From a virus: a DNA stretch of 45,025 nucleotides. The position numbers were made by a program, and so were the translations under genes. The stretch's first letter is position 1, and each line of letters opens with the position of its first letter. Under the pieces are notes generated by a model. It saw only the letters and a list, made by a program, of their open reading frames with translations, was not told the origin of the DNA and did not search any database. The stretch covers positions 1 to 45,025 of the IMG/VR virus record IMGVR_UViG_3300036850_000251; one strand, written 5' to 3'. This document shows, piece by piece, positions 45,010-45,025 of this stretch.

Positions 45010-45025
45010 CTCGAGGTCCCCCTAT
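44899..45025. repeat. Terminal direct repeat, right copy
   Basis: Identical to 1-127. Joining the two copies makes an uninterrupted terS gene with its ribosome site and upstream genes, so the molecule is circular or was read from joined ends. Confidence 0.95.

Overview
The window is one complete, circularly closing genome of a temperate siphovirus of the HK97 structural type. It has the look of a metagenomic assembly. The first 127 bases (1-127) repeat exactly as the last 127 (44899-45025), and the small-terminase gene runs through that junction, so the unique length is 44,898 bp. The DNA is GC-rich throughout. Signal peptides, a lipobox lipoprotein and an M15-type lysin suggest a Gram-negative-like, high-GC host. 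An att core resembling the 3' half of tRNA-Thr(CGT) says where the phage probably integrates. No host can be named from sequence alone.

Nearly all genes read leftward (minus strand). Two islands read rightward. Read in the direction of transcription, the leftward early operon starts at a divergent repressor region (about 20199-20300). It runs through a Cro-like protein, several small excisionase/MerR-fold DNA-binding proteins, zinc-binding proteins and small unknowns, a control region rich in dyads (15856-16297), a winged-helix replication initiator with an iteron-like palindrome array inside it, and a HerA/FtsK-like ATPase. It ends in more small proteins at about 10.5 kb. A rightward island (7566-10552) then carries a bacterial-type Ku protein and a DNA methyltransferase fused to an Mrr-like nuclease domain.

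The leftward late region starts with two paralogous helix-turn-helix proteins (7509-6739). An unusually rich adhesin cassette follows: LamG-type, poly-glycine-rich and tandem-repeat proteins, 6650-1279. Then come an HNH nuclease, two small proteins and a likely cos region. It crosses the circle junction to terS, a terminase large subunit split into two coupled genes, portal, protease, capsid, connectors, tail tube, a tail-assembly chaperone with a programmed -1 frameshift on GGGAAAG, tape measure, tail-tip proteins and lysis genes, ending at 24580.

The rightward lysogeny module (20301-24583) carries a repressor, a zinc-ribbon membrane protein, a coiled-coil protein, a tyrosine integrase, the tRNA-like att site and an AbrB/Doc-type toxin-antitoxin pair with its own promoter. 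The Doc protein lacks the catalytic histidine.

The most interesting feature is the Ku plus methyltransferase-nuclease island in a phage that also has HNH-assisted, probably cos-type packaging. This resembles the few known Ku-encoding phages, where Ku helps host ligase close the linear genome ends. No phage DNA ligase is visible here.
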